Shown piece by piece: positions 28,078 to 39,704 of a stretch of 64,000 nt of DNA. The translations under genes were made by a program, and so were the position numbers. The stretch is from Ignelater luminosus (Eukaryota > Arthropoda > Insecta > Coleoptera > Elateridae). Within the stretch, counting starts at the first letter, position 1; each line of letters starts with the position of its first letter. The notes under the pieces are model-generated. The model was not told the DNA's origin. It searched no databases and worked only from the letters and a program-made list of their open reading frames with translations. The DNA is taken from assembly GCA_011009095.1 (NCBI GenBank), contig VTPC01005744.1:62001-126000 (forward strand). Reading direction: 5' to 3'.

Positions 28078-29330
28078 TACAGGGTGTTACAAATTCGAGT
28101 AGTTGTATGGGGATCTCAAAAACCGTAAGAGATACGAATTTGTTTAAATTATTGCAAAGTTGCGCATTTATGAGCCTAACAACATGCCGTTTAAAAAGTT
28201 TAAAAATTTTGAATACTTCCAGAGATATCCGGAAAAAACCAAAATAATAATTTTTCGTTTTTAGTTTCTTACGCCTTTGTTTTCAAATTTATTTAAAAAC
28301 TAATAGCACATTATTAAAGCACTTTTTTATGTTCTTTAAGACTGTGTAATCATTTTTTAAATATGATGTTTCGTATTTCAGATATCATCATCAGGTCAAT
28401 TTTTTCAATACGGCCCTGGATTTTCAAATGTATTATCCCATATTATCTTTTTAAAAAAATTGGTTTTGTAGTAAAGAAAATGACGCTTCTTTTATCATCC
28501 ACTTTCAATACATTTGCTTTGGACCGGAAGGGCCTTCAAAGAGCTATAATAACCATAAGACGAAAAATAAATCAATGTGTTGAAGCAAATGATGGTCTTT
28601 TAGAGCATTTATGAAAAAATTAAAAATTTATTTATTTTTTAAATTTAATTTTAATAGTTTTTATTGTTATTAGATTTCTCAGTATTTCAGTCTAGTTTTA
28701 GTTGTTATTGTGAATTTCCCTTTTTGTTTTTTCAAATACATTTTAACGCAAACAAAATAATAAAATAAATTTACATAAACTTAGACTGAGTATGTCTATC
28801 AAACTGAGTTTTACACTTATGTTAATTTGTGTTAGCATATGAATCCTGATTAATATATCCAGGACCGTACTAGCAAAAGATTGGATGATAAAAGAAGCAT
28901 CATTTTCTTTACTACAAAACGCAATTTTTTTAAAAAAATAATATGGGATTGTACACTTGAAAACCAGTTTTCAACAAAAACGTAAAAAGAAATCCAGGTC
29001 CATATTTAAAAAAATTGACCTGATGATATCTGAAATACGAAATGTCATATTTAAAAAATGATTACACAGTCTTAAAGAACAAAACAGTGCTCTAATAATG
29101 TGCTATTAGTTTCTAAATAAATTTGAAAACAAAGGCGTAACAAATTAAAAACGAAAAATTATTATTACGGTTTTTTCCAGATATCTCCGGAAGTATTCAA
29201 AATTTTTCAACTTTTTAACGGCATGTTGTTAGGCACATAAAAGCGCAACTTTGCAATAATTTAAACAAATTCGTATCTCTTATGGTTTTTGAGATCCGCA
29301 TACAACTACTCGAATTTGTAACAGCCTGTA
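28078..29330. mobile_element. 1.25-kb foldback mariner derivative
   Basis: The ends are TACAGGGTGTTACAAATTCG and its near-perfect inverse. The arms extend about 423 bp (28078-28500) and about 448 bp (28883-29330), the right arm carrying a small insertion. The unpaired centre (28501-28882) begins with a transposase C-terminus (see 28501-28614). The element lies in the convergent DAZAP2/LIG4 interval. Confidence 0.85.
28501..28614 (+). pseudogene. Transposase C-terminal fragment inside the foldback element
   Basis: The plus-strand frame ends RRKINQCVEANDGLLEHL before a stop. This resembles the terminal motif (Arg-rich helix, then INxCIExNGGHFEHLL) of a common insect IS630/mariner-type transposase. 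Everything upstream in this frame is inverted-repeat arm, so only about 37 transposase residues survive. It cannot be active. Confidence 0.6.
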
Positions 29331-30290
29331 TATGAATGTCAAAACACTCTGTATACTGGGTTTAGCTTTTATTTCATTTTTATGAAGTAAAAGGCAATTC
29401 GGTCCAGATAGTGTAGCAGCGCTAACACCTGCCATTCTTACGCTTTACTTAATGTAAATGGCAAATACAGAGCCAAGTTATACTGGGCTGATTTGAGTAT
29501 TTTTTTCAGATCTGGGATTAAATTCAGCGTCATATGACTCAGCAGTCAATACCTAAAATGATTTAAAAAAATAATAATAAAAGGAAAATCAGAATATACT
29601 CCGATACAAATAAACAAAAGGTCCTTTAAAAAATAACAGTTAAACATCATTATCCTTATGTAGCTTGAAATTTTTAGTGTTGTTTGGTGAAAGCCTTTTC
29701 ATTGGAAATGTGCAATTTTTTAGTTAGCTTTAGAGAGTGGAATAGAGATTGGCTTGTTGTACCAGTGAACACACCATATGACAGTAATAAAACAACTTTT
29801 AATCAATAAATATGTATTTGTAAAAATAGTTGATCAAGAAACATTTTTTAAAATTTATATCATACATTTAGTTGGTACAAATAAAATTCTTTTACAGCCA
29901 GCATTTTCATATTATTTATTTTATTTACATTTACTTGGTGAAACTCATGTTAATTGTAATTCGTTAGCATTTTAATATTTTTCATTATGACTAAATAACA
30001 GAAAATCTAATTTTAAAAGGTTATCACAATTCAACTCCAGTTTTCACTCTTCAAGTTGCATTTGTATCTTGCTGTCAATAGAACATCGTATCGTACCCTC
30101 TAGCATATGACACTAGACTTATTTTAATCTTAGTTTGTTTCAGAGGCATGCAGTTAATTATACTAATAAATTGTATTGTTTAGAATTTTAGATAACTGAA
30201 ATATGAATCCTCATTATAATTCTTTTTGCTAACTAGGGGATACTGTTTTATTTTTATTGCACAGTGTGTATATTTTGATAAAATAATTAT
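29331..30290. other. Intergenic region and LIG4 3' end
   Basis: This is the space between the foldback element and the LIG4 stop. It is AT-rich and I see no gene. The LIG4 3' UTR must begin at 30290 and run leftwards. TTTATT strings (AATAAA on the minus strand) are present around 30249 and could be its poly(A) signal. Confidence 0.5.
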
Positions 30291-33200
30291 CTAAAGTGCA
30301 GTTTTGATTTCTTGCAGAGTTTTGTTGATGAATTCTTTATTCACAATCTTCGCCTGTGTATTACCAATTTCAGTCAAATATTCTAGTATCTCCCTTCGTT
30401 TCACATCATCACTAAAACAAAATACATAAAAATAACTTCCATAAAAGGTAAAGTATTGGCATGAGCAGCTACTACTCCTACTAATAGAACCACAGTCATC
30501 GGGAAAGCAAACATACATAAACAGTTTTTGTTCTGTATTTGGGATATTATACACCGTGTTCGTTTTAATATTTGCTATAGGGAATTAGTATGGGAAATCT
30601 GAAATATGCCAAATAATTCATTCTCGAATAAAAGTTGGTGAAATTAATAATTGCAATCGATAGATAAGATATTCCGAAAATATTACCCTTAATAACAATC
30701 CCAATTTTTCAGAAATGATAAATTCATTAATTACTTGCAAAACATTAATTTAAAACTGAAAAGTCGACGCGACTTGCCTCTGTGGTTCAATGGTTATTAC
30801 TGCTTGCTAAACCGCACAGGCTCTGAATGCAAGATCGAACCCTGTTACAAGCAAGACTTTTTTTTAAATTTTATTTGTCATTAATCTTTAATTTAATAAC
30901 AATTTAAATAATTTGTTATTATTCTTGTATTCGAAAAATGTACAAGAAATAATAAATTAGAAATGAAAACTGATGATGCTTTTTCATACTGCATATAACA
31001 AAAACCAATTTTTACAATATTACGGGTAATATTTTTGGACAGTACGTTAGAATATCTTATCTATCGATTGCAACTATTAATTTCACCGACTTTTATTCGA
31101 GAATGAACTATTTAAAATATTTCAGATTTCCCATACTAATTCCCTATAGCAAATGTTAAAACGAACACGGTGTATTAATAACTATTACAAAATAATTATA
31201 ATAATTTTGTGTTCAGTAGTTATATCCTGAATATACTCACAAGTGTGGAAATGTGCATTGAGAAACTAACCATTAATGAAACTCAGATTTATTTTCTGTC
31301 AAATAAGCACATTGCTTTCATTATTTTCAAAACTAGTCACTCAGTTGACTTTTACTTTTAGTACCATTTGTGAAAAATGAATTGAATTTTTAGTGAGAAA
31401 CCACTATCTTGAAAATAATAAATTACTGGAAAGAAATTAATGTTGAGTTTTAAGATAATAAAACTGAGGGGTTGTTACTTGGAAAAATGAGTTAGCATCA
31501 ATCTTTCTCAGGAAATTGAATAGAAAAGTAAAACAAATGCAGTTTCTCAATGTTACTGTTTTCAAGAAGTAGCATCAGTAATATGAAAAGAAGCAACCAT
31601 TCTTTGCTGTTTACAGAACAGTTGACAAAAAGTCTGAAAAGATGAGTCAAATCATGGTCCTTCCGTTTTAGGGAAATTGAGGTTATCTTAAAACAAAATA
31701 CAGTCAAACTTCCACATTACGAACTTCTGTATAGCAAATTTCTCTATATAATGGATTTTCAAGTTGTCACTGCTTTTTCAGCAAGAAGCAGAGATGAAAT
31801 TGTTTCTAAATAACGAACCTAAATTTTTATATGGCGAATTGTCCATACCACGAAATAAAATTTTTGTTACTTTAGTATCGTTTAGATTTTTACTGGAGCT
31901 TAAATTTATTTTTACTTAAGCAAACATTTAATGTGAAGACATGAAGAAAAGTACGCAGTCCCGAGAACTCGTCAGGTCATAGTAGTTTATGTCTTAAGTT
32001 GCAGGCACACAAGAGAGTGAACAAGTGACGAGCGGGCATCTAGCAAGCAAGCAAATTTTTGAAACATTCGGATTTGAATAAGAGATGGCCAGACTGAGCT
32101 TCTTATTTGAAATTCAAGCGAGCAAAGTTGTCATCAGGTGAACGAAATATAACGACTTAAGGCCAAATATTGTTTTGTACTGAATTAATTCATTACTAAC
32201 GCACATACCATATTGCTACTGTGTGATTTTATTAATTTGCTTCATTAAAATGTGTCATAATACTGTAAATAAAGAACTGCTAATTTCAGAGATACAATCA
32301 CAAAGACCGTTGATGGTTTTGAAAACAGTGTATTTCATACGTATATGCTGTTAAATAGCAAATGTAAGATTCAATATGAACTCTTTGTAATGCTTATTTG
32401 CATAAGATCGCCTGCTATATTCCTGGCATAGTTGTAACAATAAAATACGAATCCAAAGTTCATGTATTATAATATCTACCAACTTTTGTGCTGTGTTCTG
32501 TAACAAACAACTTTTTTCTATTATTAAAAGAGTTGCTAAACTAATTTCTCTGTCAAATTCAGAATACTTAGTATATTTAAAAAGATACAATATAAGAAAT
32601 TGTTTTTTCCACTCCATCATAGCGCTAATTTATGACAAATGCATAGAACTTCTGCTATACCAAGCACAAAGAAATATAAATGTTTACCTTTCATTAATTA
32701 TAAGTGTAACTCTATAATTGATTATGTTGCTGATGGTACCTCCCAAAAATCTAAATTCCATTTCTTCCAATGTTGGAGATTGTACATCAGCAACATCAAG
32801 TTTAAAGTTTCTTCCAAATCTGTAAAAGTAGGCTACAACATTTTTAAATACATTTATTGGATTTGAAAATTTTAGTTCTTGTTCTAAAACTACAACTTCA
32901 CTTGGTGTAAGGTATACAAAATCATTCTAAAAAAAGATTTTAAATTACTACAGTAAACGGTTAGTATCCTACAACTTTACCATTTTCTCAACCTGTGGTA
33001 TAATATCCTGAATAGATGATAAAGTATCTTCTTCTGTATAAGTGTTTCCATATTTATCATAATTAATTGAGAATTGTTCTTTAGTTTTTTTACTGATATG
33101 TAACATATCTTTAGGAGTGTACATTTTGAATTCCTGTGCATCAAGAATAGAACGTAACCATTCCACTTTTACTAAATCATATGGTGCATCATACTGCTTA

Positions 33201-36200
33201 CAGGTTTCTATCCTAGGATGATCATCACCCACAAGTATGCATAATGTATTAGTTCCTACGAAAAATGAGGTGTTAGTACCAAAAAAACTAATATTTACAC
33301 ATTTGTTTGTCCAGCACAAGCTTAAAGATCTTAATGTCAAATACCAGTTTATCATGTTGACTAACTAAACAAGAAAAGCACAGAATGTATGAACTTATGC
33401 TAGATCAACTGTACATTTAACCTTCATTTCTGACAACTGTTCCTCCATTTTCACGAATTTCAATTTCAATATCATCTTTTTTCCATGCTTCAGATCCTGT
33501 AAGTACGCAAAATTCATATTCATCTAATAAAGAAGATTTCTGTTCAACTGGTTGCTGTTCAATATGTACATCTCTTCTAGAATGCTTTCTCTCTTTTTCT
33601 GTAAGTTTGAGGTCGTCGAGTTCTAAATGCCGTTTGGTTAACTTTTTTACATACTTTGCAGAATTAATTAGTTCCAAAAGTTCTGTTAATGTTAAGCAGT
33701 CGTTATAGTGTTTATCTAAACGAATCTTCTGAATTCTTGGAAATCTCAGTGTCCATTCAGTTTTAAAATCTGAAGACCGCATTAACTCCGATGCTCTTAC
33801 CTAAAATAAATTGTAAGTCAATGTAGTGATTCACTAGTAAATAGAGCAATTAACTTGTAAAACACAAGATTTGTTTGGAGGAATCCACAAATCAGGTTTT
33901 TCTTTTCCCCATTCTAAACCATGTTCTTCAGGATCACCTTCGTTTAGTTTTTTCCAGTGAGGACCCAAGTTATTTTCAATAGTTTGTAATTCTTCATTAC
34001 TTAAACCAGATGCTATTCTTGCAAAAGATATGTAGTGTTCTGATGTGGAATATATAGAAAAAGTATTATATTTTTTATGATAATCTTGTTTCTTTTAATT
34101 TGATTACCATTATCTGTAGACGAATCTTTAACGGCAACTAGAAATCCAGCGATTTGATTTCGATGCCTTCCTTCTCCATAATAACCTCCCATGACAATTA
34201 CATCCAAATCACTCATAACATTTTCAAAATACTAGAAAAAAAATGAAAACATTTAATAAAAATAAATTGTGACGTGCTATACTAAAAAGTGTTCACGTTT
34301 TTATTGATTAAACTGTTAAAAAGGCTGTAGGTTAAATGAGTTTATTAAAAATTGCCAGTCAGCCTCCTTACACATGTGCTATGTCTGCGATAACTCTTGA
34401 TATAGGCCTCATCATAAGAATCAAATATTGAAGAGCATGAGATATCTCCCCGCAACACTTTCAGTGACTACCCTACTGTATGCTTACGGGAATCTCACTT
34501 TTCCATGTTACACGAGGGGCACTCTGATTCCAGTGAGATTTGTTGAAATGTGTGCATACTTAGATAAAATGATATTATCTTAAGGAAGCCTATTTATCAG
34601 GTGTCTCAGTCATGCAATATCATTAAATGCCAATCAAGTGTGTTAGAAACAAAAAATTTTTAGTTTATAAACATCATGGAGTTGAGTAGACAGAATTTTC
34701 CTGCATTAATCTACTATGATCTTAAGTGTGGTTTAGACAAAAAACAATGCATGCAACACTTAACTTTAGTTTTTGACAAAGAGAAGCCTTCAAGGGCGAC
34801 CATTTATCGGTGGTTTGCTGAATTTAAACGAGGTCAGAGTTTCTTAATTGACGAACCATGTGAAGCAAAACCAAAAACTGCAGTCACTTCAGAAAATGTT
34901 GCTCATGTCCAGAGCATGATTGCCAAAAACCCATTCTGTACATACAGTACAATCCAGAGGACATTAGGGATTGGAACTGCAGAAGTTTTAAAAATTTTAC
35001 ATGAGGCACTGCGGATGAAGAAAGTTGTTTGTCGCTGGGTACCACACCATTTAACAGAATTCCAAAAGTCAGAACATATGAGAATTAGCAGGGAAACTTT
35101 GAACATGTTAAGAGAATGGCAGTCATCGGATTATTTCCAAAATTGTGACAGGCGATGAGACGTATATACCATTTTATGATACTCCAACTTGACAGGAATC
35201 CCGTGTATGGCTTCATGAAGATGATCTAACACCGACAACTCCAAAAAAGCAATGCGTCATGAAAAAAGTTATTTATGCCGTCTTCTTTAGAAGCACCGGT
35301 TTAGTCAAAACCATTAAGTTAGAAGAACAGCATAGTCACTGCAAACTGGTACATCAATAAATGCTTGCCTGAAGTTTTTGAAGGACTTGATGTAAGGGNN
35401 NNNNNNNNNNNNNNNNNNNNNNNNNNNNNNNNNNNNNNNNNNNNNNNNNNNNNNNNNNNNNNNNNNNNNNNNNNNNNNNNNNNNNNNNNNNNNNNNNNNN
35501 NNNNNNNNNNNNNNNNNNNNNNNNNNNNNNNNNNNNNNNNNNNNNNNNNNNNNNNNNNNNNNNNNNNNNNNNNNNNNNNNNNNNNNNNNNNNNNNNNNNN
35601 NNGGGGCGAAAATTTTCTTCAGAAAATGAGATTGATACAGCAATTCAGCAGTACTTTGACAGTATTCTGAAAAATGAATGGCGAGCAGCTTTTGATTTGT
35701 GGAAAATAAGATTGAATAAATATACTGAGGTCAAGGGGACTACTTCGAACATTTATAATAAAATATTGTCAAATTTGTACTTAGTTTTTTTATATCTCAC
35801 TGAAACCAGAGTGGCCCTCGTACCATCAAATCCAATTTTCAGGTACAAGGGCATATTACATATTTTACGTATTTTTACTTTTTCTTTACGATGCGATGGT
35901 TAAAGTTATGAGTTAGCAGAATGTATGGTTCTGGCATAAATAACAAATTCATAAGAAATCTTAAGATTTCTTAATGCACAAAGGTTTGAGAGAGCTACAT
36001 GCCGAATCTCAACATTAACCACCCAAGAATAACGGCACTAAAAGGGATAGAATGGGAACGGCACCCCCCCCCCCCTAGGTTTAGAAGGTCTTTTGGAAAG
36101 ATTCGGCATTTGCTTACAGAATCATGTATAGGTCACTAAAATACATTTACTGCAAAAGATTTATCTCTCTAGCTTAGAGGGTGTCCATTCCAGGGCCGTA

Positions 36201-39200
36201 TTTGCAAGGTTTTCAGTCTTTCGTGTTTTCGACCTAGAAGATGACCTTGTAGGAAAAAAAAAGTGCATTGAACTTTTTTTGTTCCCCATTCTATGGCACG
36301 TCAAACTTATTGACCTGACGATGCTCTTTAGTTTAAAAAAAAATCTCAACTGGATCAAATCAAAATTAACCAAGTTACAAATTTTTTAAGTGGACATTTC
36401 GGCATGCCATGGAGAAAAGTGTGGAGTTAATCAAATTGAGTCCCATTTTTTTGAGGAGGTAGATAAATTTACCCTCTAAGTTTGGTCAAAATCGGTCTAC
36501 CCCTTCTCAAGTTATTCCGATTTTTCGCTTTAAAAAAGTGCAAAATTTCCAACTTTGCCCCCCTTTGCTCCCCCCCTATTCAATGTTAATGAAAAGCCAC
36601 TACGAGCCGACTTGCCTCGGGCTGGCCTTTGACTAGCCTGACTCTTGTCCAAATAGCAAATATAAATATGAATATGTAGATTATTTGATTCTTATGGTGA
36701 GTAAAGTTTATTAACAATACAAAGTAACAGCTTTTTTGTTTTTGCCACCAAATATGATACTACAAAATATTTTTTCTTTTTTAACATACACTTACTTCTA
36801 ATTTCATTTTCCACCAACCAGCGTATCTGTTGTTAGGTTTGTACAATGACATAACATCTTTAAAGACAATTCCCTCCTCTTCTCTATCCATAGATGCATT
36901 TAAAGCATCTAAAACAGCTGATTTGCTTGTAATTTCTTTGCGATGACTTATCATTATTGTTCCTTGTACTGGATTTAAAACAGTATCAAGCAATAACAAA
37001 CGATCTTTAAGAGGTCTATTTGTCAACACGTCATCATTAAGAAGTAAAATATCAAACACACATAAACAGGGTTGATGTACATGGCTGGTCTTAGTATGTT
37101 TTACATCAAAATTCATGGCTAAAAAATAAAGAATTGGTAACTTTTACTGTCCAAGTGACAGTAGCAATTTCAAGACTTGAATTACTGGTAATGAGAATTA
37201 TTTTCAGTAAAACAAGTGAACCCTATATGCATTAATTTATTATTATTATTTCTAAATGAATTAAAAGATGAAAAAGGGACCATATTATATGGAAAACATA
37301 ACATGCTCTTTGTATCTTCTGGTTCAATTGTTCTATCTAACAAAAGAAAATTGCGATCATTTATCCTCACCCACTACTAGCGATTTTTTTAAAAAGCAAA
37401 ATGAAGTAGGCTGTGGCTAAAATTGCAGTTCTTTATATAATAAATGGCTTAATGAAAGGAAAAATGGCTCAACTATATGTAATAAAAAGGTTATCACTTT
37501 TATGAAAAGGTAACAACTGCAAAGAATTTTCTGCACATTTTTTAAAGTACAAAACTCATTGAACTATTGAATAAATCAATAGTACCATCTAGTACCAACC
37601 TTTAGAACCGAATTTTTTTGTAGATTTATTCCAACCCATCATTTCACCATCAAGAATAATCTTCCATACATCTTTTTTAAAAGAATTCTTAAGTAATGGT
37701 GTGAATATTCCATTTGTAAAATCACTGCCGTATGTGCTGGTATAGTCATAGCCATTTTTAGAAAAGTATTTAAACTGCCCATTTTCCATATGAAGTTGAA
37801 ATCGCTCTCCATCAAACTTTGTTTCTACATACATTTTTACATTACCAGAGAAAACTTTATTAAATTGAACAACATCACATCTTTGTGATAACATTGGACG
37901 AAAAGGTACAAAAATTGCAATCTCTATTTCATGTAGTCGCACTGAAGGATCTGTCAATGTCTCACATATCTATAAAAGAATATTTTATACTACAAATAAT
38001 TAAATGAAAAGATCAAATAATACTTTGCATAAATCATTGTTTGAGGAAAATAAATCTGCTGCATCTGGATGATATAGCCTTAAAATTCGATCTTGCCCCA
38101 TTCCAAGATGTAGATCTTTTAATATAATTCTTATCAACCATTTTTGTTCTTCTGCTGAAGTTTCTTGAAATAGTTTATATAACTGATCATCAGCCCCTCC
38201 TGTAAATCACAAATAAGTCAAAACACTCCATGTTGAAATGTTTTGCTTTACTGGTAAAACCATCATAAATGTAAAATCCATTCAGTTTAAATTAGAATTT
38301 CAAACTGGTTTTATTTCCTGCTGGAAATTACTAAATGCAAAGATTAATTAAAAATGTGCAGGCTGTTTTTAATTTCAGGAACAATTTCAAAACTTAACAA
38401 GAAAGTAACTTACTATCTATTTATAATGCTCTAATGCTTACTAATCTTTATAGTTTATAGCTAATATTTATATTTGATCATAGGTCAAAACGACAGTGCA
38501 ACTACAGGGTCAGATGTCTACAACTATACTGTATTAATGTTGATTGGAATTGCAGTGCACTAACAAAATCATTATTTTAACAATAATTTATTAATGAAAT
38601 TAGGTAATTAATGTTAAGTAAATTGTAATTAAAACAAAAATTAATAGAAATATCGTTAAATGATATACAATGTTATACTCAGTTAAAAGCTGTTTATAAA
38701 ATAAATAAATAGGATATGGAAGTTATACTTTACATCAAGTAATGATGTAAGCCACACCAAATTTTCTTCAGTGTTTTAATAAAGAGACTGTTTTAATTGA
38801 AATCTGACCCTGTTATTGCACCCAAATATCCAACCAATGAATATGACTTACGAGGATCGTTATTGCCATGATTCTCTGCAATTCTATCTAAATACTCATT
38901 AACATCAGAAATGCTGAGTTTTGAGTCTACCAAGAAGTACTTTCTTAAAACCCAATAAGCAGCATCAGCAAAATCTTTATTCTGAGCACCTGAAGTACGA
39001 GAATTAGTTAAACGCGTAGCTTCAGTTCCTTCAGGTGGTAAACATAAGATCTTTATTAACCGTTTTGCCAAAGTAAATTCCTTCAAGCCATATGGTCCAC
39101 GTTCTCTTTCAACTTGAGGCAAAATTAAACGAAGGACAGGATAAAAGCTAGTACTGCAGTTGGGTGAAGTAGCTTTTAGGTGTTCAGCTTGCGTTTTATA

Positions 39201-39320
39201 CGTTTTTATAAAATCGACCAATACGCTATCTTTATCTCTCTTTTTAGCTTTACAAATGGTCTCAAATACTTTACATAAGTCATTAAATTTAACAGAGGAT
39301 GCTACATTATTAGTAGCCAT
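30291..39320 (-). CDS. LIG4: DNA ligase IV, complete ten-exon gene
   Basis: This ATP-dependent ligase seals double-strand breaks in non-homologous end joining with XRCC4. Exons from the start: 39320-38852, 38199-38024, 37969-37600, 37118-36796, 34231-34108, 34039-33855, 33800-33422, 33255-32981, 32926-32688, 30411-30291. All join in phase to 886 residues (human 911). Residues 1-215 are the DNA-binding domain, including FYPVLRLILPQVERERGPYG. The adenylation domain has the nucleotidyl-Lys motif ETKFDGER (K266), LDGEMMGW, EEEGIVFKD and WWKMK. The OB-fold includes VIVMGGYYGEGRHR and WTLRFPRIQKIR. BRCT1 spans exons 7-8, the XRCC4-binding linker exons 8-9, and BRCT2 exons 9-10. Introns are GT/AG. 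The BRCT2 exons are the most diverged and the last exon the least certain; it was chosen because NTQAKIVNKEFINKTL fits the end of BRCT2. No stops or frameshifts were found. Confidence 0.93.
30550..31174. mobile_element. Foldback element in the last LIG4 intron
   Basis: The ends TACACCGTGTTCGTTTTAA are perfect or near-perfect inverses at 30550 and 31174. The arms are about 145 bp and align closely, including a shared GCAATCGATAGATAAGATATT block. The centre (30695-31020) contains a tRNA-like sequence with Pol III boxes (30773-30855). Terminal TA on both sides fits TA target duplication. Confidence 0.85.
30773..30855 (+). tRNA. Degenerate tRNA-like sequence, possibly tRNA-Ser(GCT)-derived
   Basis: This 83-nt segment has an A-box-like TGGTTCAATGG, a B-box-like GATCGAACCC and CTTGC...GCAAG ends that can pair. 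It is followed two bases later by an eight-T Pol III terminator (30858-30865). A TTGCTAA loop would place anticodon GCT at 30806-30808, and the length and a GCTCTG variable-arm segment resemble class II tRNA-Ser. The anticodon stem pairs poorly, and the T stem has a mismatch, so a functional tRNA is unlikely. It is better read as a tRNA-derived unit trapped in the foldback element. Confidence 0.4.
31700..32290. repeat. One-sided TACAGTCAAAC element end and flanking repeat-like sequence
   Basis: The TACAGTCAAACTTCCACATTACG start at about 31702 (split here as TACAGTCAAACTTCC plus ACATTACG) looks like a pogo/Tigger-type terminus. It is preceded by GAGGTTATCTTAAAACAAAA, which also occurs at 50510-50529. 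No inverse end was found to the right. It lies in the last LIG4 intron. Confidence 0.3.
34676..35158 (+). pseudogene. Mariner transposase, N-terminal part, frameshifted
   Basis: The frame encodes the mariner double helix-turn-helix (RQNFPALIYYDLKCGL, then RATIYRWFAEFKRGQ) and a WVPHHLTEFQK version of the WVPHEL motif. It then breaks at about 35140. The catalytic-domain start IVTGDET appears at about 35143 in another frame, followed by a TGA within the same stretch. Beyond that, the CLPEVFEGLD segment runs into the assembly gap. At least one frameshift and one stop make this copy inactive. Confidence 0.85.
35399..35602. other. Assembly gap of 204 N
   Basis: A run of 204 undetermined bases lies inside the dead mariner in LIG4 intron 4. 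Any frame read through it is meaningless. The flanks are both mariner, so the missing sequence is probably transposase catalytic-domain sequence. Confidence 0.99.
35990..36660. repeat. Unclassified GC-richer repeat-like block with a C12 tract
   Basis: A block in LIG4 intron 4 contains a run of 12 C (36064-36075), GTTCCCCATT, TTGCCCCCCTTTGCTCCCCCC and phrases such as GTTTGGTCAAAATCGGTC that look like dispersed insect repeats. No terminal repeats are visible and no frame is convincing. It is out of character with the AT-rich surroundings. Confidence 0.35.
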
Positions 39321-39704
39321 AATATAGTATGGAAAATACTAACATTTAGAATTTAAAGCAACGATGACTCATGTTTTAGCTGAGATACATTAAATAATAA
39401 AATTAATGAACGTTACAAAACTTTAGATACAAAACAGAAAACCTTTCAGAGTGTAACTGACCAAGCCTGGATGACGAAAGCAAAAGTAAGGTTAGAATTT
39501 CCATATTTTGAATAATTTTTTCCTCTTTCCCGTGTTGTCAAATTTCTCCTACAGAGGATACCCATACAGGGTGCTTCGCATGTGAAAATCAAAAATTAGT
39601 TGGATCTGAGAAATAACAAGTCGATAGTAATTTTTATAGGACCGTTAAATATCAAATTAGAAATATGGATGATTGTTAGAAATAACAGAACAGATGCCAA
39701 TCTA
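39321..39704 (-). promoter_or_regulatory. LIG4 upstream region
   Basis: This region lies between the LIG4 start codon and the next foldback element. It should contain the LIG4 promoter. I see no TATA box at a suitable distance. The block ends where the TACAG-ended foldback element begins, only about 385 bp upstream of the ATG. Confidence 0.4.

Larger units (their letters stand above)
34510..35823 (+). mobile_element. Inactive mariner copy in LIG4 intron 4
   Basis: The left terminus CGAGGGGCACTCTGATTCC, continuing as AGTGAGAT, is matched inversely near 35797-35822 with a few substitutions. Between them lies a mariner transposase relic, a 204-base assembly gap and a readable C-terminal segment (ENEIDTAIQQYFDSILKNEW). 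The element sits in the opposite orientation to LIG4. Length (about 1.3 kb) is normal for mariner, although the gap size may be arbitrary. Confidence 0.8.

Noticed and set aside
27410..28247. Overlapping frames of 83-119 codons
   Set aside because: They lie in a dispersed repeat with an inverse copy at 50015-50490; no protein family is recognised.
28363..28614. 83-codon host gene
   Set aside because: Its first two thirds are foldback arm; only the last 37 codons resemble transposase.
32351..32620. Minus-strand frame after a good acceptor at about 32536, as LIG4 exon 10
   Set aside because: In phase but without BRCT features (hydrophobic and repeat-like). The 30411-30291 exon gives a plausible BRCT2 end with its own stop.
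35314..35670. Open frames through the N gap
   Set aside because: They exist only because N codons are not stops.
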